DNA of 64,000 nucleotides from Copromyces sp. CBS 386.78 (taxonomy: Eukaryota; Ascomycota; Sordariomycetes; Sordariales; Sordariaceae), in NCBI GenBank assembly GCA_030685235.1, contig MU839228.1:39245-103244 (forward strand), read 5' to 3'. A model generated the notes under the pieces. That model searched no databases. It was not told the DNA's origin and saw only the letters and a list, made by a program, of their open reading frames with translations. Made by a program: the position numbers and the translations under genes. Positions 38,361 through 48,429 of this stretch are shown piece by piece. Position 1 is the stretch's first letter, and every line of letters starts with the position of its first letter.

Positions 38361-38582
38361 TATTATAGGATTAAACCTATAATATGCCCACCCTGCACTG
38401 CCTCTTAAATATACTATAACCATCGTTATAGCACGGTTACGTGCAGGGTTATATACGCGTACGGCCTAACTTCCAGGGCTCTCGCTCATATAGCCAGTCC
38501 TCCGTACACATCCTTCCTTTCCTCTCCTTCGCACAACAACGCATATCTTACCCTACCCCCAACAGTGCCTCACCCCGTGATA
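38361..38582 (+). repeat. B1 3' LTR
   Basis: 222 bp, TATTATAGGATT to CCCCGTGATA. Differs from the 5' LTR largely by C-to-T at CpA sites, so the two LTRs have accumulated different RIP damage. Confidence 0.9.
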
Positions 38583-38587
38583 ATAGT

Positions 38588-39551
38588 ACATTCAAATTGA
38601 TGATCACCAGCTTGCCTTCGGTAGTATACTAACTTATATTAACGTTTAGTAATATTTAGTAACAATATCGAACAATTTGAACGTATATAACTTTTAAGTT
38701 ATCTAACCCCTGCCAATAAATAGTATATACCAACTAATAGTAATATTCAACTATAGTATATATCCGAATACTAACGTAGGTTATTAATATATAAAGTTAC
38801 CCCTAATTACATTAACGACCGTAATATTCGCAGACCTTTATAGTATATCCCTAAGCGTATTAGTCTTAAGCGTACTACTACAATCCCAAGTGCACTAATC
38901 CCAAGCGTACCACTATAGTCCTAAGCGTACCAATTATTAATCGCAATATATTAATAGTATTATAGCGTATCCATTTATTTAATATTGTAAATTCAATCCT
39001 AATACCGCATCCCTCCTAAAACCGGCGTATAGCGCCGGCCGGTATAGCGGTACCGGAATACTGGACGGTACTAGTACCAGTACAAGTGCCGGGTACCAGG
39101 TACTGGGCGGTGCCGGGTACTAGGTAGTGCCGGGTACAGGTGCCGGGTATAGGCGCCGGGTACAGGTGCCGGGTATAGGCGCTGGGCGGTAAGTAGGCGC
39201 TGGGCGGTACCTGGTAAGTAGGCGACTGTACGTACGCGGCCGGTAGTAGTAATCCGTAAATAAATATAGTTATACTTTATTCGCAACTTCCTAATATAAA
39301 TTTTCTATACGTACTTCGCTCGTAGCCGGAGCTTATATAGGCTTATGTAGGCTAATGTAAATTAAACCTACCTACCGGGCTGTGGACCAATTAGAACTTT
39401 AAATACAATTTACCGTCGCTAGACAATTTATAATCCAGACCTACCTACCGTCGTAGGGCAGTAGGTTGAGTAATTACAATAGGGAGTACAACTTACTGTC
39501 AATTAATAGTAAGTTGATGGTATATTGTAGTGGGGGTTCCGGGGGTATGTA
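38588..39551. other. Composite-insertion interior with several tandem repeats, no gene
   Basis: 38849-38932: five imperfect CCTAAGCGTACCACTA-type units. 39020-39240: GC-rich array of GTGCCGGGTACAG and GGCGCTGGGCGGT units. No recognisable coding content. Confidence 0.6.
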
Positions 39552-39790
39552 GTCGTAACAATCGTTGAAAGCCGTGATAATCGCTAATAGACGTGATAAT
39601 CACTAATAGACGTGATAATCGCTGACAGCCAATCGCTGACAGCCGTGACAGTTGTTGATAGTCGCTGGCAATTGATACCAATTGAGTGCGATTGAGATAG
39701 TCGCTTAATTGAGTGCAATTGAAATAGTCGTTCAATTGAGTGCGATTGAACAATGTGCGACCGTGTTGTGCGACCGTGCCGCTAACTACC
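39552..39790. repeat. Subterminal repeats, right side
   Basis: 39552-39660 holds units like those at 15390-15485 (CGCTGACAGCCGTGACA). 39670-39765 holds ~30-bp units with CAATTGAGTGCGATTGA. These belong to the GAGA-ended host insertion. Confidence 0.65.
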
Positions 39791-39944
39791 CTGTAAAGTG
39801 CGTTGTAAAATGCCTTGTAAAGTGCGATATGGGGGTGCGTATCTGGTCTGGGCACTGCAGTCTGATGTCACGCATGAAAGATTGGTAATGCCCAGATTTC
39901 TGGGTGAAATTTTCGAAAGAATACATGTGACATCTGTGGCCGCG

Positions 39945-40024
39945 CGAGGGTTAGGGATATGTGTGAGGGAAAAAGTGGGGTACGGTACAAATAGAGTTTT
40001 AGGTCCGTACAAATAGAGTTTCTC
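39945..40024 (-). repeat. Right TIR of the 24.8-kb composite
   Basis: Inverse of 15195-15290, ending GAGTTTCTC at 40024. About 100 bp inside it (39842-39944) is sequence rich in CpA and TpG, i.e. not RIP-altered. Confidence 0.78.
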
Positions 40025-40033
40025 ACTTATATT

Positions 40034-40458
40034 AGTTCTAAAATACTTAGTAGTTCGATTAGGATAAGCGTTGTAAATTCGTATAAATTTTTTTATACTT
40101 CGGTGGCAACGTTTTTAAAACTTTAGCCCTGTATATAATACTTATTATTAAGGAGGAGGACTTAGTTAAATAGAAGTAAGAGAACGTTAAGGTTTTCTTT
40201 ATTTATTTTAGTATAAAGTATAATTATATAAACCTTACCCTCGAAGTATACTACGATTTCAAATTTTTAAAAATGTTTAAGGGTACGAGATAATTCGATT
40301 TTAAAGATAAGTTTATTACTATCGTTAATAAATATAACTTGAATAAAATTATAAAAACTTATTATTTAAAAATAAAAGTTACAAACGAAATCTGCGATAT
40401 TATCGCTTACTAATAAGATACCCTAGCCTACAACAACTTTAATAATTGGCTTACCCTC
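40034..40458 (+). pseudogene. gag: A1 gag, third segment
   Basis: Resumes A1 gag after the 24.8-kb insertion: AKTYYLKIKVTNEICDII-like sequence near 40345-40410 and FKGTR near 40270 align with A2 gag. It stops at ACCCTCTAT (about 40458), a few codons before the region that would encode the zinc knuckle, where it joins inverted sequence. Confidence 0.75.
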
Positions 40459-42636
40459 TATTAGAAGTACTTCCACGTTCCTTATCGGAGGCCGCTTTCC
40501 TTACTAAACCTCCGCTATCCTCCCAAATACTTTGTAAAAGAATTCGTCTATTTTCCTTGAATCCTCCTCGGATAGGGGCTCGAATTCCCGGCTTACAATT
40601 TCGATTGCGGACCTTTGTACTTCCCGGCCGGCCGTAATATCCGCTATAGTAACATTAATCTACTGCTTCAAATCGGCAATACGTCTAGAGCGTCTTAGGG
40701 GCGGGGCTAGGGACGCTATATAGTATATTTAGGGTGCAGGCGACGCTATATAGCGTATTTAGGGTATTGGGGCCCTCGCCATATAGCATATTTAGGGTAC
40801 GGGCGACGCCTTCCAGTCTTAAAGTATAGCCTTAATTTCTAGCTAATTCTAAATTACCGGCGGGATAAGGGTATTTAAATAATCGCAGTAAAATATAATA
40901 ACAGAATCCCTTACTCCCTTAAAATTATTAAAAAATTTGTCGGTAAAACTATAATATTTCTACTTTAGAATATAGAACTAATAACAGTTACCTCCTTATT
41001 AAAAATAGTTTAAAAACTTATTAACTTCCTATTCCGCTACCTCCTCGTAATTATTTATTTTAATTATAATTCTATCTTCGTTAACTCGTATATCGCCCTA
41101 TGATTTAACTTAATTAAAAAGGCCTTCGTAATAGAATTTTACTATAAAAACGTAAAATACTAGCGAATACTTTATATTAGCAAATAAAATTAATTTAACA
41201 ATATAAAATCGCGCCCAATCCACTTTAAAAGGGCCTTCCTATCGTAAATATAGTTTATCGTACGACCTACTATTATTGAAATCAATTATATTAAATATAA
41301 CGAAATTACAAATATAGTATTTTAATATATTAAACTAATTCTTATTAACGTTAATCTCGTATCTATTTTATACTTTCTTAATAAAAGTATATATATAATC
41401 CTAAATAGCTTCAAAACGAGCGAACAACTCGCTAGCTTTAAAGTACTCCTTCTACTATACCGGTGAAAAACCTTCTAATAGTACGACCGCTACGAGTTTA
41501 ATACTTATACGGAAATAGAAACTATAATTAGCAAAAAGGGGGTTATACCTATAGTCTCGGATACTATATTATTACTTACGAACTCCACTAGTAATAACTA
41601 TCGTACTCAATCTATTTATACCTAATTAATAAAGATTCGTAGATATTATTCTATTTCTACATTAATACGTTCCGTTTAAGCATTAATTTATAGGTAGAAA
41701 GCGGAGCTTAATAATCTTTTAATAACCAACCGCTTATAAATTATAAACCAAAAAAGGGAAATAAACTATAAGCCGCAATCGGAAACAATAGTATCGGATA
41801 GGCCGTAAAGGGTATAAATACAATTAATAAAACGGTCTACCAATTCTTCCGCCTCTATAATAATAATTAAAATATAATAATATATCTTTATTAAATAGTC
41901 TACAATAATAATAATATACTTGAATTTCTAGCCCAAATATAAATTTTCTAACAATAAAAAAACGTAATTAACCGAAATATTTATCTAAAATACGTAAACC
42001 GTAAGTATAAGCTTAAAATAGCCGGCTTTAGCGCACTATAATACTTTCGTTTTTAAATATATTAGGCAACCCTTATAATAAGTTCGAACGGCTTCTATTA
42101 TACCTAGCTAGAATTAATACTCGTTTATCTAAGCCTATATTTTATTTCTATTTAAATAGTTTAATATTAATTGAAACGCCCATCCTTCCACCGTGGAGGC
42201 GCTTCGATCGGGGCGGGCCCAAAGGTGTCATGGAAGAACCGCACCAAAGGTCGCGTGGTCCATGAGCCCACCCATCGAAGCGCTGAAACTGGAAGGAGCG
42301 GCGGTTCTGTCTATACTGGGCCAAATGCAATTAATTGCGGAGCCCATATTCCCAATTAGGAAATTCTATCGAGTTGCCAAACTCGGGAGGCCTATGCATC
42401 AAACTCTCGGCAACACCTCTTCTTAATAAAAAGATGCCTCCAAATGAAAAAACCGTCAGAATGTTCGCCTCAATTATGCGGTCAATTTGGTACTTTTTAC
42501 ATCGTGGTACAAGGTTTGGTGGTTGAGAAAAATCGAAAAGAAGAGGTTTTTTTGTTGGAATGCGACCGATTGCGGTGAATCCCGGCCGACCGCGGTGAAT
42601 GCGACTGTGAAGGATGTGACCGTGGATAGTCGGTAA

Positions 42637-42728
42637 AGATAAAAATAAAAATAAAAATAAAAATAAAAATAAAGATAAAAATAAAAATAAAAATAAAAAT
42701 AAAAATAAAGATAAAAATAAAAATAAAA
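42637..42728 (+). repeat. (AAAAAT)n array
   Basis: About fifteen units, a few AAAGAT variants. A similar array fills 63881-64000. Confidence 0.9.
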
Positions 42729-42743
42729 GTGTAAGATTTCCGG

Positions 42744-42767
42744 CTAGAGGTCCGCACGGACCTCTAG
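42744..42767. repeat. Near-perfect 24-bp palindrome
   Basis: CTAGAGGTCCG, CA, then the inverse of the first arm. The half-site TAGAGGTCCGTGCG recurs at 30407-30420 (inverted), 46908-46921 and 63812-63825. Confidence 0.8.
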
Positions 42768-45700
42768 TAAGGAATCAATTTCAATTCCAAAACATTGAAC
42801 AAATAAGTATTTTGGCAGATGGGCGTTTCACTGTCTTCCTAGGGCATATCCGGCTCTGCCTAAGGAAAGACTATGTTAACGAATAAACGCGGTAGATAAA
42901 TAATAGATAAGTAGCAATATTATTGGGATGGATAAGTACCCTCCCCCTATAATACACTTTACTTCCTACTATAAAATATTTACCGAAAGCGACCTTTAAC
43001 TTCTTTTTAATATAGGGGCGCTATTTAATACGGCTTAAGTCTCTTAAACAATTAACGGCCTCTTATATTAAAATTAATCAGTCGTAGCTCTCATTAATAA
43101 TATCGTTAATCGATTTATCTAATTCTTCCAAAGTATTGAAGGATAGTAAGAACATTTCTTCATTAAAATCGAAATTATTACTAATTATTATAGCCGATAT
43201 AAAGAAATATCCTTCTTTAAAGCAAGTAAAATCGATAAATTTATAGTTTCTTACCTTTAAATAATAATCGTTTATATCCAGAAGTATATCCTTTGGCTTC
43301 CTACTTAATATATCGGAGCGAAAATTCCGTAACCTTAATATATAGCAGATCGAAAAGTTGAATTATAATAGGAATTATAATTACCGCATATAGCGGAGTA
43401 TAAATTACTTATTTATTGTAAAGGTCTTTAAATTCTTATAATTTATAATAATATTAAAAAATTATTAAGCGCCCTCCAATTCTATACGCTACTCTTGTAA
43501 AGCTTTAACAATAGCGAAGAGTTCTTTATTATAAATATTATAATTGCACTCCGCTATTAGATACTATACTAAAAAGTATATAATTAGGTAGAATACGCTA
43601 TTATCCCTATATTAGGAAAGGGTATTTCTAAAGGCCCAATTCGAAGTATCGGTCTCTACAATTATTTTCTTAAACTAATTGTAAATACGTAAAGTTGGTT
43701 TACAAATAAATATAGCCTTTAAAGCCTTAAAAGCGGATTATTATACTATAGTTTATTCCCATTCTATATCTTTCTTCGTAAAATCGTACAATAGTACCGC
43801 TATTATCGAAAAACCTTTAATAAAACGACGATAAAAGTTAACGAACCATAAGAAGCTTTATAAAAACTTCTTAGATATAGGAGGCTTCTAATTTATAATA
43901 GCCTTAACTTTTTCTAAGTCTATTTCTATACCGCCGGGCGTAATAATTAACCTAAAGTATTTAATCTTTTTAATATAAAATTCGCACTTATCGATATTAA
44001 CCTATAAGCCGGCCTTCTCTAAGCGGGTAAGAATATCGTTTACGTACTTTTAATACTCCTCTTCGTTATCCGAAAAAATAAAAATATTATTTAAATAAGC
44101 AATCGTATAAATATTTAGGATATTATATAAAATATTATTAATGTAGTTCTAAAATATATTAAACGTTCTTTATAAGCCGAATAGGTAAATAAATAATTTA
44201 AATAGGCTAAAGCAGGTAATAAACACCGTTAACTATTCGTATCCTTCTATAACGTAAATATAGTTGAAAGCGGCGATAATATTTAATTTAGTAAAAATCT
44301 TTACTTTATAAATAGCGTTAAAGAATTTTTTAATTAAAGGGAACGGGTAACGGCTCTTAAAAGTAACGTTATTAATCCCCCTATAATTTACGTAAATCTT
44401 AATACTTCCGCCTAGCTTCTATACCAATAAGATTTAAGAAGCGGCCTCTAATTGCGAAGGACGGATAAACCTATTATAGAGATTATCGTTAATTTATTTC
44501 TTAATTATACTTAATTCGTCGGGGTTAAACGCCTTTAATCTCGTATAGGGCACTTATTCTCTTAGGCGGAATTCGATTTTAAAATTATAAAAATAGTAGA
44601 GGGGTAAGACTATAATATTACGAAGTTTAAAAACGTTAAAGTAGTTCTAATATTATTTAAGAAGCTTCTTTTTAATTTAGACGTCGGTCTTAGGCAATTT
44701 ATCGGCTTTTTCGTAAAATTTGGCTATATCTTCCTCTATAATACTAATAGCGAATCTAATAATTTCGTATTATTCAAAGTCTTTATCTATATTACTACTA
44801 AAGTAAATATATATAGCGATTTTTATTACCCGGATAGTTACTTTAAAACCCTTACTAATATAAGTATTAATTTATAAATAATAACGCTTACCTAGTAATT
44901 TTTTATATTTAGTGCCGTTACCATTCTAAATTTCTTATTCTATTTCTAGGGTAAAGTTCGCTAAATTACTAAGTATATTATAATTATATTTAATTCCTAT
45001 CCCTACCCCTCTATTAACGATGCTTTCGTTATTTCTATATTCCTTAGGCTTTAGGTCGCCCCTTTCTATTTCTTTAGCCCGGGCCTCCTTTTCTGCCCTA
45101 GCTTCTTCTAAAATCTTATAGAGTTCTGCGTATAAAGTATAGAATATTCGTAGATAATATTTTGTATATAGCCAATTGAAATTAGCGGCTATTATATCCT
45201 TCATATTTACGGAGTTAATTAATTAGTTCGAAAAATATACTTTACGTATTACAACGTAATAGTAGGGGTCGGATTTCCGCTAACCAACTACGGTGCGGCA
45301 AATAGCGGGCTTGATTTGTTTAAAAATTGCGGTAGTAACGGGGTCCGCGGTTAGGGCGGGGTTTAGGGTATTAGGGTTTACGGCTAGAGTATTAGAAGGA
45401 TTATCTTTAATAATATTAAGAATAAGGTCGACGATTAAAGCGTTAAAATTATTTATTTCGGGTATACTTTATATAGTTTCGTAATAATATATATAAATAT
45501 ATTTCTAAACCTTAGGGGCGAATTATAAAGATAGTAAGAGATTAACGGGAAGGTAGCGGTCTAAATAATAACTAGTAAAAGTAATAATACTATTTAGCTA
45601 CGATACTACGGGGTTGTAAAATTTAAACTATAGCATACTTAAAATTACAGGGTAGTCGGTTATTAGGTTATAAATTGATATAGCAATCGTTTTTATATAA

Positions 45701-46551
45701 CAACCGATATACAACTAAACTTTATAATAATAGGTAATAAAGTCCTTAAATATACTGTCCGCTAAATATAAAGTCTTTAGTTTAGGGAGTTTTAATAGCG
45801 GAATAGTATAGTAAGCGGTAAAATTGCGATTAATAAAAGCGAGAGCGGAATATCCATTATTAATTAGAGCGGTATATTTATTTTATTAATTACGCGATTT
45901 ATAAATAATATAGGTAGAAAGGAGGATAGAATTATTATTATAGCTATTTAAATTTAAATTCTTAAATTGAACTACTTCTAAATCTACTAGATTTTGTACC
46001 TCCTCTTCTATTATTACTATAGATAATAACTTCTCTTAGCGATTTAATAAAAAGGCGGCGTATTTCCCGTATTGTATTCCGCGGGCTAGGCTAGAGCGGG
46101 CGCTATAGCGGGGGCGGCGGGTTTACTAGTAGCGATAATATTAATTCGAATACCGTTATTACTATTAGTATTACTATAGCCGGACTAGCCTATAGCGGGT
46201 CTACTACGGTTATTATTATTGCTTCTACTACGATAATTATAATAATCGCGCTCCCTTTATTCCTTAAGAATACTAATATTAATACTATTACAATATTTAT
46301 AAGCGTAGTAACTAGGTCTAGCGCAACGCTTATAAAAATTATTCTATATACGGTAATTAATAATTACCTTATCGATTATACGAAATAATTAAATATCGAA
46401 GGTATTTATAGCGTCGAAATCTATAGCAATACCGCCTTAACTAACAGTACGTTCGGGAATAGCAATACTACTACTAGTTCCTCTAATACCGGCCTTATAA
46501 TAAACGTTAGTTTTATTACGCTAATTACACTCTTCTAAATTAGTAGCGAAC

Positions 46552-47491
46552 TTCTTAGCTGGGGGTATATAAGGAAGCTTTTCCAGTTGTATAATAGTTA
46601 TACAACGGTTTCTAGCACCTATAGCGGTGGTGCAACGGTTTAATGAGCTGTAACCGGGTTGCAACCGTTCTGCAACCGTTGCAACATCTGCAACCATAGG
46701 ATTTTTGCATATATAACGTAATTGGACCCACCTTCCCAGAAATTTTTTTAAAATCCTTCCTTCCTACCTTCCTCCTTTAATATCGAACTTCCCGTTTATA
46801 AGGAAGCGAAAACGACTAAGTTTTTTTCTTAACTAATAACCCTAACCCTAAAAATAAAAAGGGTACTAAAATGAGCGCTATTTCTTAGCGGTTATTTTAT
46901 ACCCGGCTAGAGGTCCGTGCGCCTTCTATTTAATTAGAAATCTTGGTTTAAAAAAGTTTTACCGAATGAGTCTTTAGAAGAAAAAATATAAAAATAAATA
47001 AATAAATAATATTAAACTTCCCCTTAATAAGTAAGAAAAACTAATACTTTCCTTAAGAAATTTGGCTTAGTGGTTAAGTGGTTAATAAAGTAGTTTTTTA
47101 TCTTTAGATTCTTGTTCGATTCCTCGCTGTGACAAAAATTTATGTTCTTTTTAAATTAAAAAATTAAAAAAAAAAAAAGATTTATTAACCTAGATTCGCG
47201 ATTTCCCTTTGTGACCTTCGCAATTTCCCCTTGTAACCTTCGCAATTTCCCCTTATAACCTTGGCGATTTCCCCTTACGACTTTTCCGTAATAATCTTTT
47301 TGGCATTACATCATATATGCAAAAATCCTATAGTTGCAGATCTTGCAACGGGTGCAGGACGGTTGCAATACGGTTGCAACTCATTAAACCGTTGCACTAC
47401 CCTATCCAACTTTGCAATGGTAGTAAATCTCTATACCGTTGTATAACTATTATACTACTGTAATTTGAACCCTTATATTGTTAGGTAAGTA
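46552..47491. mobile_element. Small terminal-repeat unit 2 (inverted copy of unit 1)
   Basis: Left end TTCTTAGCTGGGGGTATATA; right end the inverse of TACTTACCTAACAATATAAG. Carries the GTTGCAACGG subterminal repeats, two CCCTAA units at 46849-46860, the TAGAGGTCCGTGCG motif and the pol III-like boxes. Lies exactly at the right end of the inverted A1 block. Slightly more mutated than unit 1. Confidence 0.65.
47063..47123 (+). promoter_or_regulatory. Pol III-like A box and B box, unit 2
   Basis: TGGCTTAGTGG (47063-47073) and GTTCGATTCC (47114-47123), the same arrangement as in unit 1. Confidence 0.5.
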
Positions 47492-47978
47492 CTATAATTC
47501 TAATTGCTATAATGCTAATTACTATTATTAATTACGTATATATAGATAGATATTATAATAGAAGTTAATAATAAACGTTAGGTTAGATAGATGTTGAAAA
47601 TTCGAAGTAAAGATTCGAAAAAATATTCGTAGGCGTAGAATTAAAGGCGTAAAGATTCTATACTCTATTTAAAAATTATAATAGCCGACTTTAGTATATC
47701 CGAGGAAGTAATAAGGGCCTTGTGGTTGCGCTTTGGAATTTGGGGCATAATAGTAATATTGTTAATATAATTACTACTACTACGTTTATAGCGGGTCTTA
47801 GGAATGTCGGCTAGAAACTATATATAGCGATTATGGTTACGGAGGCGACGGTTGGGTAAATTATTATTATTTTAGCTTTTATTATATTAATTCTATTTAA
47901 TAAAGCGCTATTATTAAAGTATAAACTAGTAAGCGGGTATAGGCGTAAATAGGTAGCTTCTGCCGGAAGTATTTTAAC
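47492..47978 (-). pseudogene. Diverged Tyr/Ser-rich gene copy, C-terminal tail
   Basis: AT-rich sequence. From about 47780 it belongs to the gene that continues beyond B2 at 55259; both sides give Tyr/Ser/Asp-rich frames. The first ~290 bp hold nothing I recognise. Confidence 0.4.
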
Positions 47979-48199
47979 TATCACGGGGTGAGGCACTGTT
48001 GGGGGTAAGGTAGGATATACGTTATTGTACGGAGGAGAGGAAAGGAAGGATGTGTGCGGAGGACTGGCTATATAGGCGAGAGCCCTAGAAGGCCAGTCCG
48101 TACAGGCACATAACCCTGCACGTGACCGTACCATGACTCTAGGCATGGCACATCAATAGTCGGTATAGGGTAGGCATGTTACAGGCTAATCCTATAATA
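47979..48199 (-). repeat. B2 3' LTR
   Basis: TATCACGGGG to CCTATAATA on the plus strand, followed by the complement of the polypurine tract. Confidence 0.9.
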
Positions 48200-48429
48200 C
48201 TATCCCCCCTCAAAAAAAGTTCTAGTAACTTTAAACGGATATATATATAAAATAATAATTTAATTATTTAAATTTATTTCCTCTAATATTTTATTATAAT
48301 TAGTAACTTCTATAGGTAGTATCTTACTTACTTAGATATCTAGTAACTTCCGTAGTATCTTCCTATATAATAAGGCTAAAGATTCTTTTACCCTTTTATT
48401 TATTGGTTTAGTTAGTATACGAATAGTTG

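Larger units (their letters stand above)
31313..38582 (+). mobile_element. LTR retrotransposon family B, copy B1 (complete, RIP-inactivated)
   Basis: A 7.27-kb Ty3/gypsy chromovirus-type element. Two 222-bp LTRs, perfect target duplication ATAGT (31308-31312, 38583-38587), polypurine tract GAGGGGGGATAG directly before the 3' LTR. Gag is followed by pol in the -1 frame relative to gag. CpA is retained and TpG almost lost across the interior. Confidence 0.93.
15195..40024. mobile_element. 24.8-kb composite insertion with GAGA-type TIRs (Mutator-like?)
   Basis: The left end reads GAGAAACTCTATTTGTACGG and the right end is its inverse. The inverted match covers about 60-95 bp (15195-15290 and about 39945-40024) and contains a 22-bp unit present three times on the left and twice on the right. 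Flanks are AATTATATT (15186-15194) and ACTTATATT (40025-40033), 8 of 9 identical. A1 gag resumes on both sides in alignment with A2. Removing the CACTA-like element (15486-30782) and B1 (31313-38582) leaves about 2.3 kb with no recognisable transposase, so the host element was probably non-autonomous. The 9-bp duplication and GAGA end fit Mutator-like elements, but the family assignment is inference. Confidence 0.78.
42171..42875. mobile_element. Unclassified 705-bp insertion, unmutated, TTAA-flanked
   Basis: Interrupts the A4 integrase region; homologous family-A sequence resumes after it. TTAA occurs on both sides (42167-42170, 42876-42879; a fifth base is A/G). Left end TTGAAACGCCCATC recurs inverted (GATGGGCGTTTCAC) at 42819-42832, about 45 bp inside the right end. 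It contains an AAAAAT array and a 24-bp near-palindrome. CpA/TpG are abundant. The reading frames at 42148-42526 look like chance frames. Confidence 0.65.
6733..46551 (+). mobile_element. LTR retrotransposon family A, copy A1 (split and partly inverted)
   Basis: Begins with a family-A LTR in sense orientation (6733-6951). The preceding five bases are AAAAG (6728-6732). It continues with an untranslated leader and gag from 7243. Gag is interrupted twice, at 7721-15033 and at 15195-40024, and resumes in register each time when compared with the gag of copy A2. At about 40458 gag joins an inverted gag-pol block. No matching 3' LTR followed by AAAAG was found, so the right end is lost or rearranged. 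The first ATG of gag (7243) is intact. Confidence 0.75.
40459..46551 (-). pseudogene. pol: Family-A gag-pol block (A4), inverted and without LTRs
   Basis: Minus-strand copy of family A from the gag nucleocapsid to the Pol C-terminus. Zinc knuckle near 46290-46330 has Cys at ligand two (YKRCARPSYY). RT is at 43900-44560, with YLNN for the catalytic box. The Pol tail at 40510-40800 includes EFEPLSEEDSRKIDEFFYKV and three PQxRYxA repeats. No LTR on either side. Its first gag base (46551) corresponds within about four bases to where A1 gag stops at 40458, so it is probably the inverted remainder of A1. Interrupted at 42171-42875. Confidence 0.8.

Noticed and set aside
39071..39286. Minus-strand Pro/Gly/Tyr-rich frame
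   Set aside because: Translation of the GTGCCGGGTACAG minisatellite; no conservation evidence.
15195..40024. Starship-type giant element
   Set aside because: No DUF3435-type tyrosine recombinase frame seen near either end, clear terminal inverted repeats and a 9-bp duplication; its size comes from nested elements.
42497..42757. Minus frame with Phe-Ile repeats
   Set aside because: Translation of the AAAAAT array.
46849..46860. Telomeric repeat CCCTAACCCTAA (also 63741)
   Set aside because: Only two units, inside a dispersed repeat; no array and no chromosome end.
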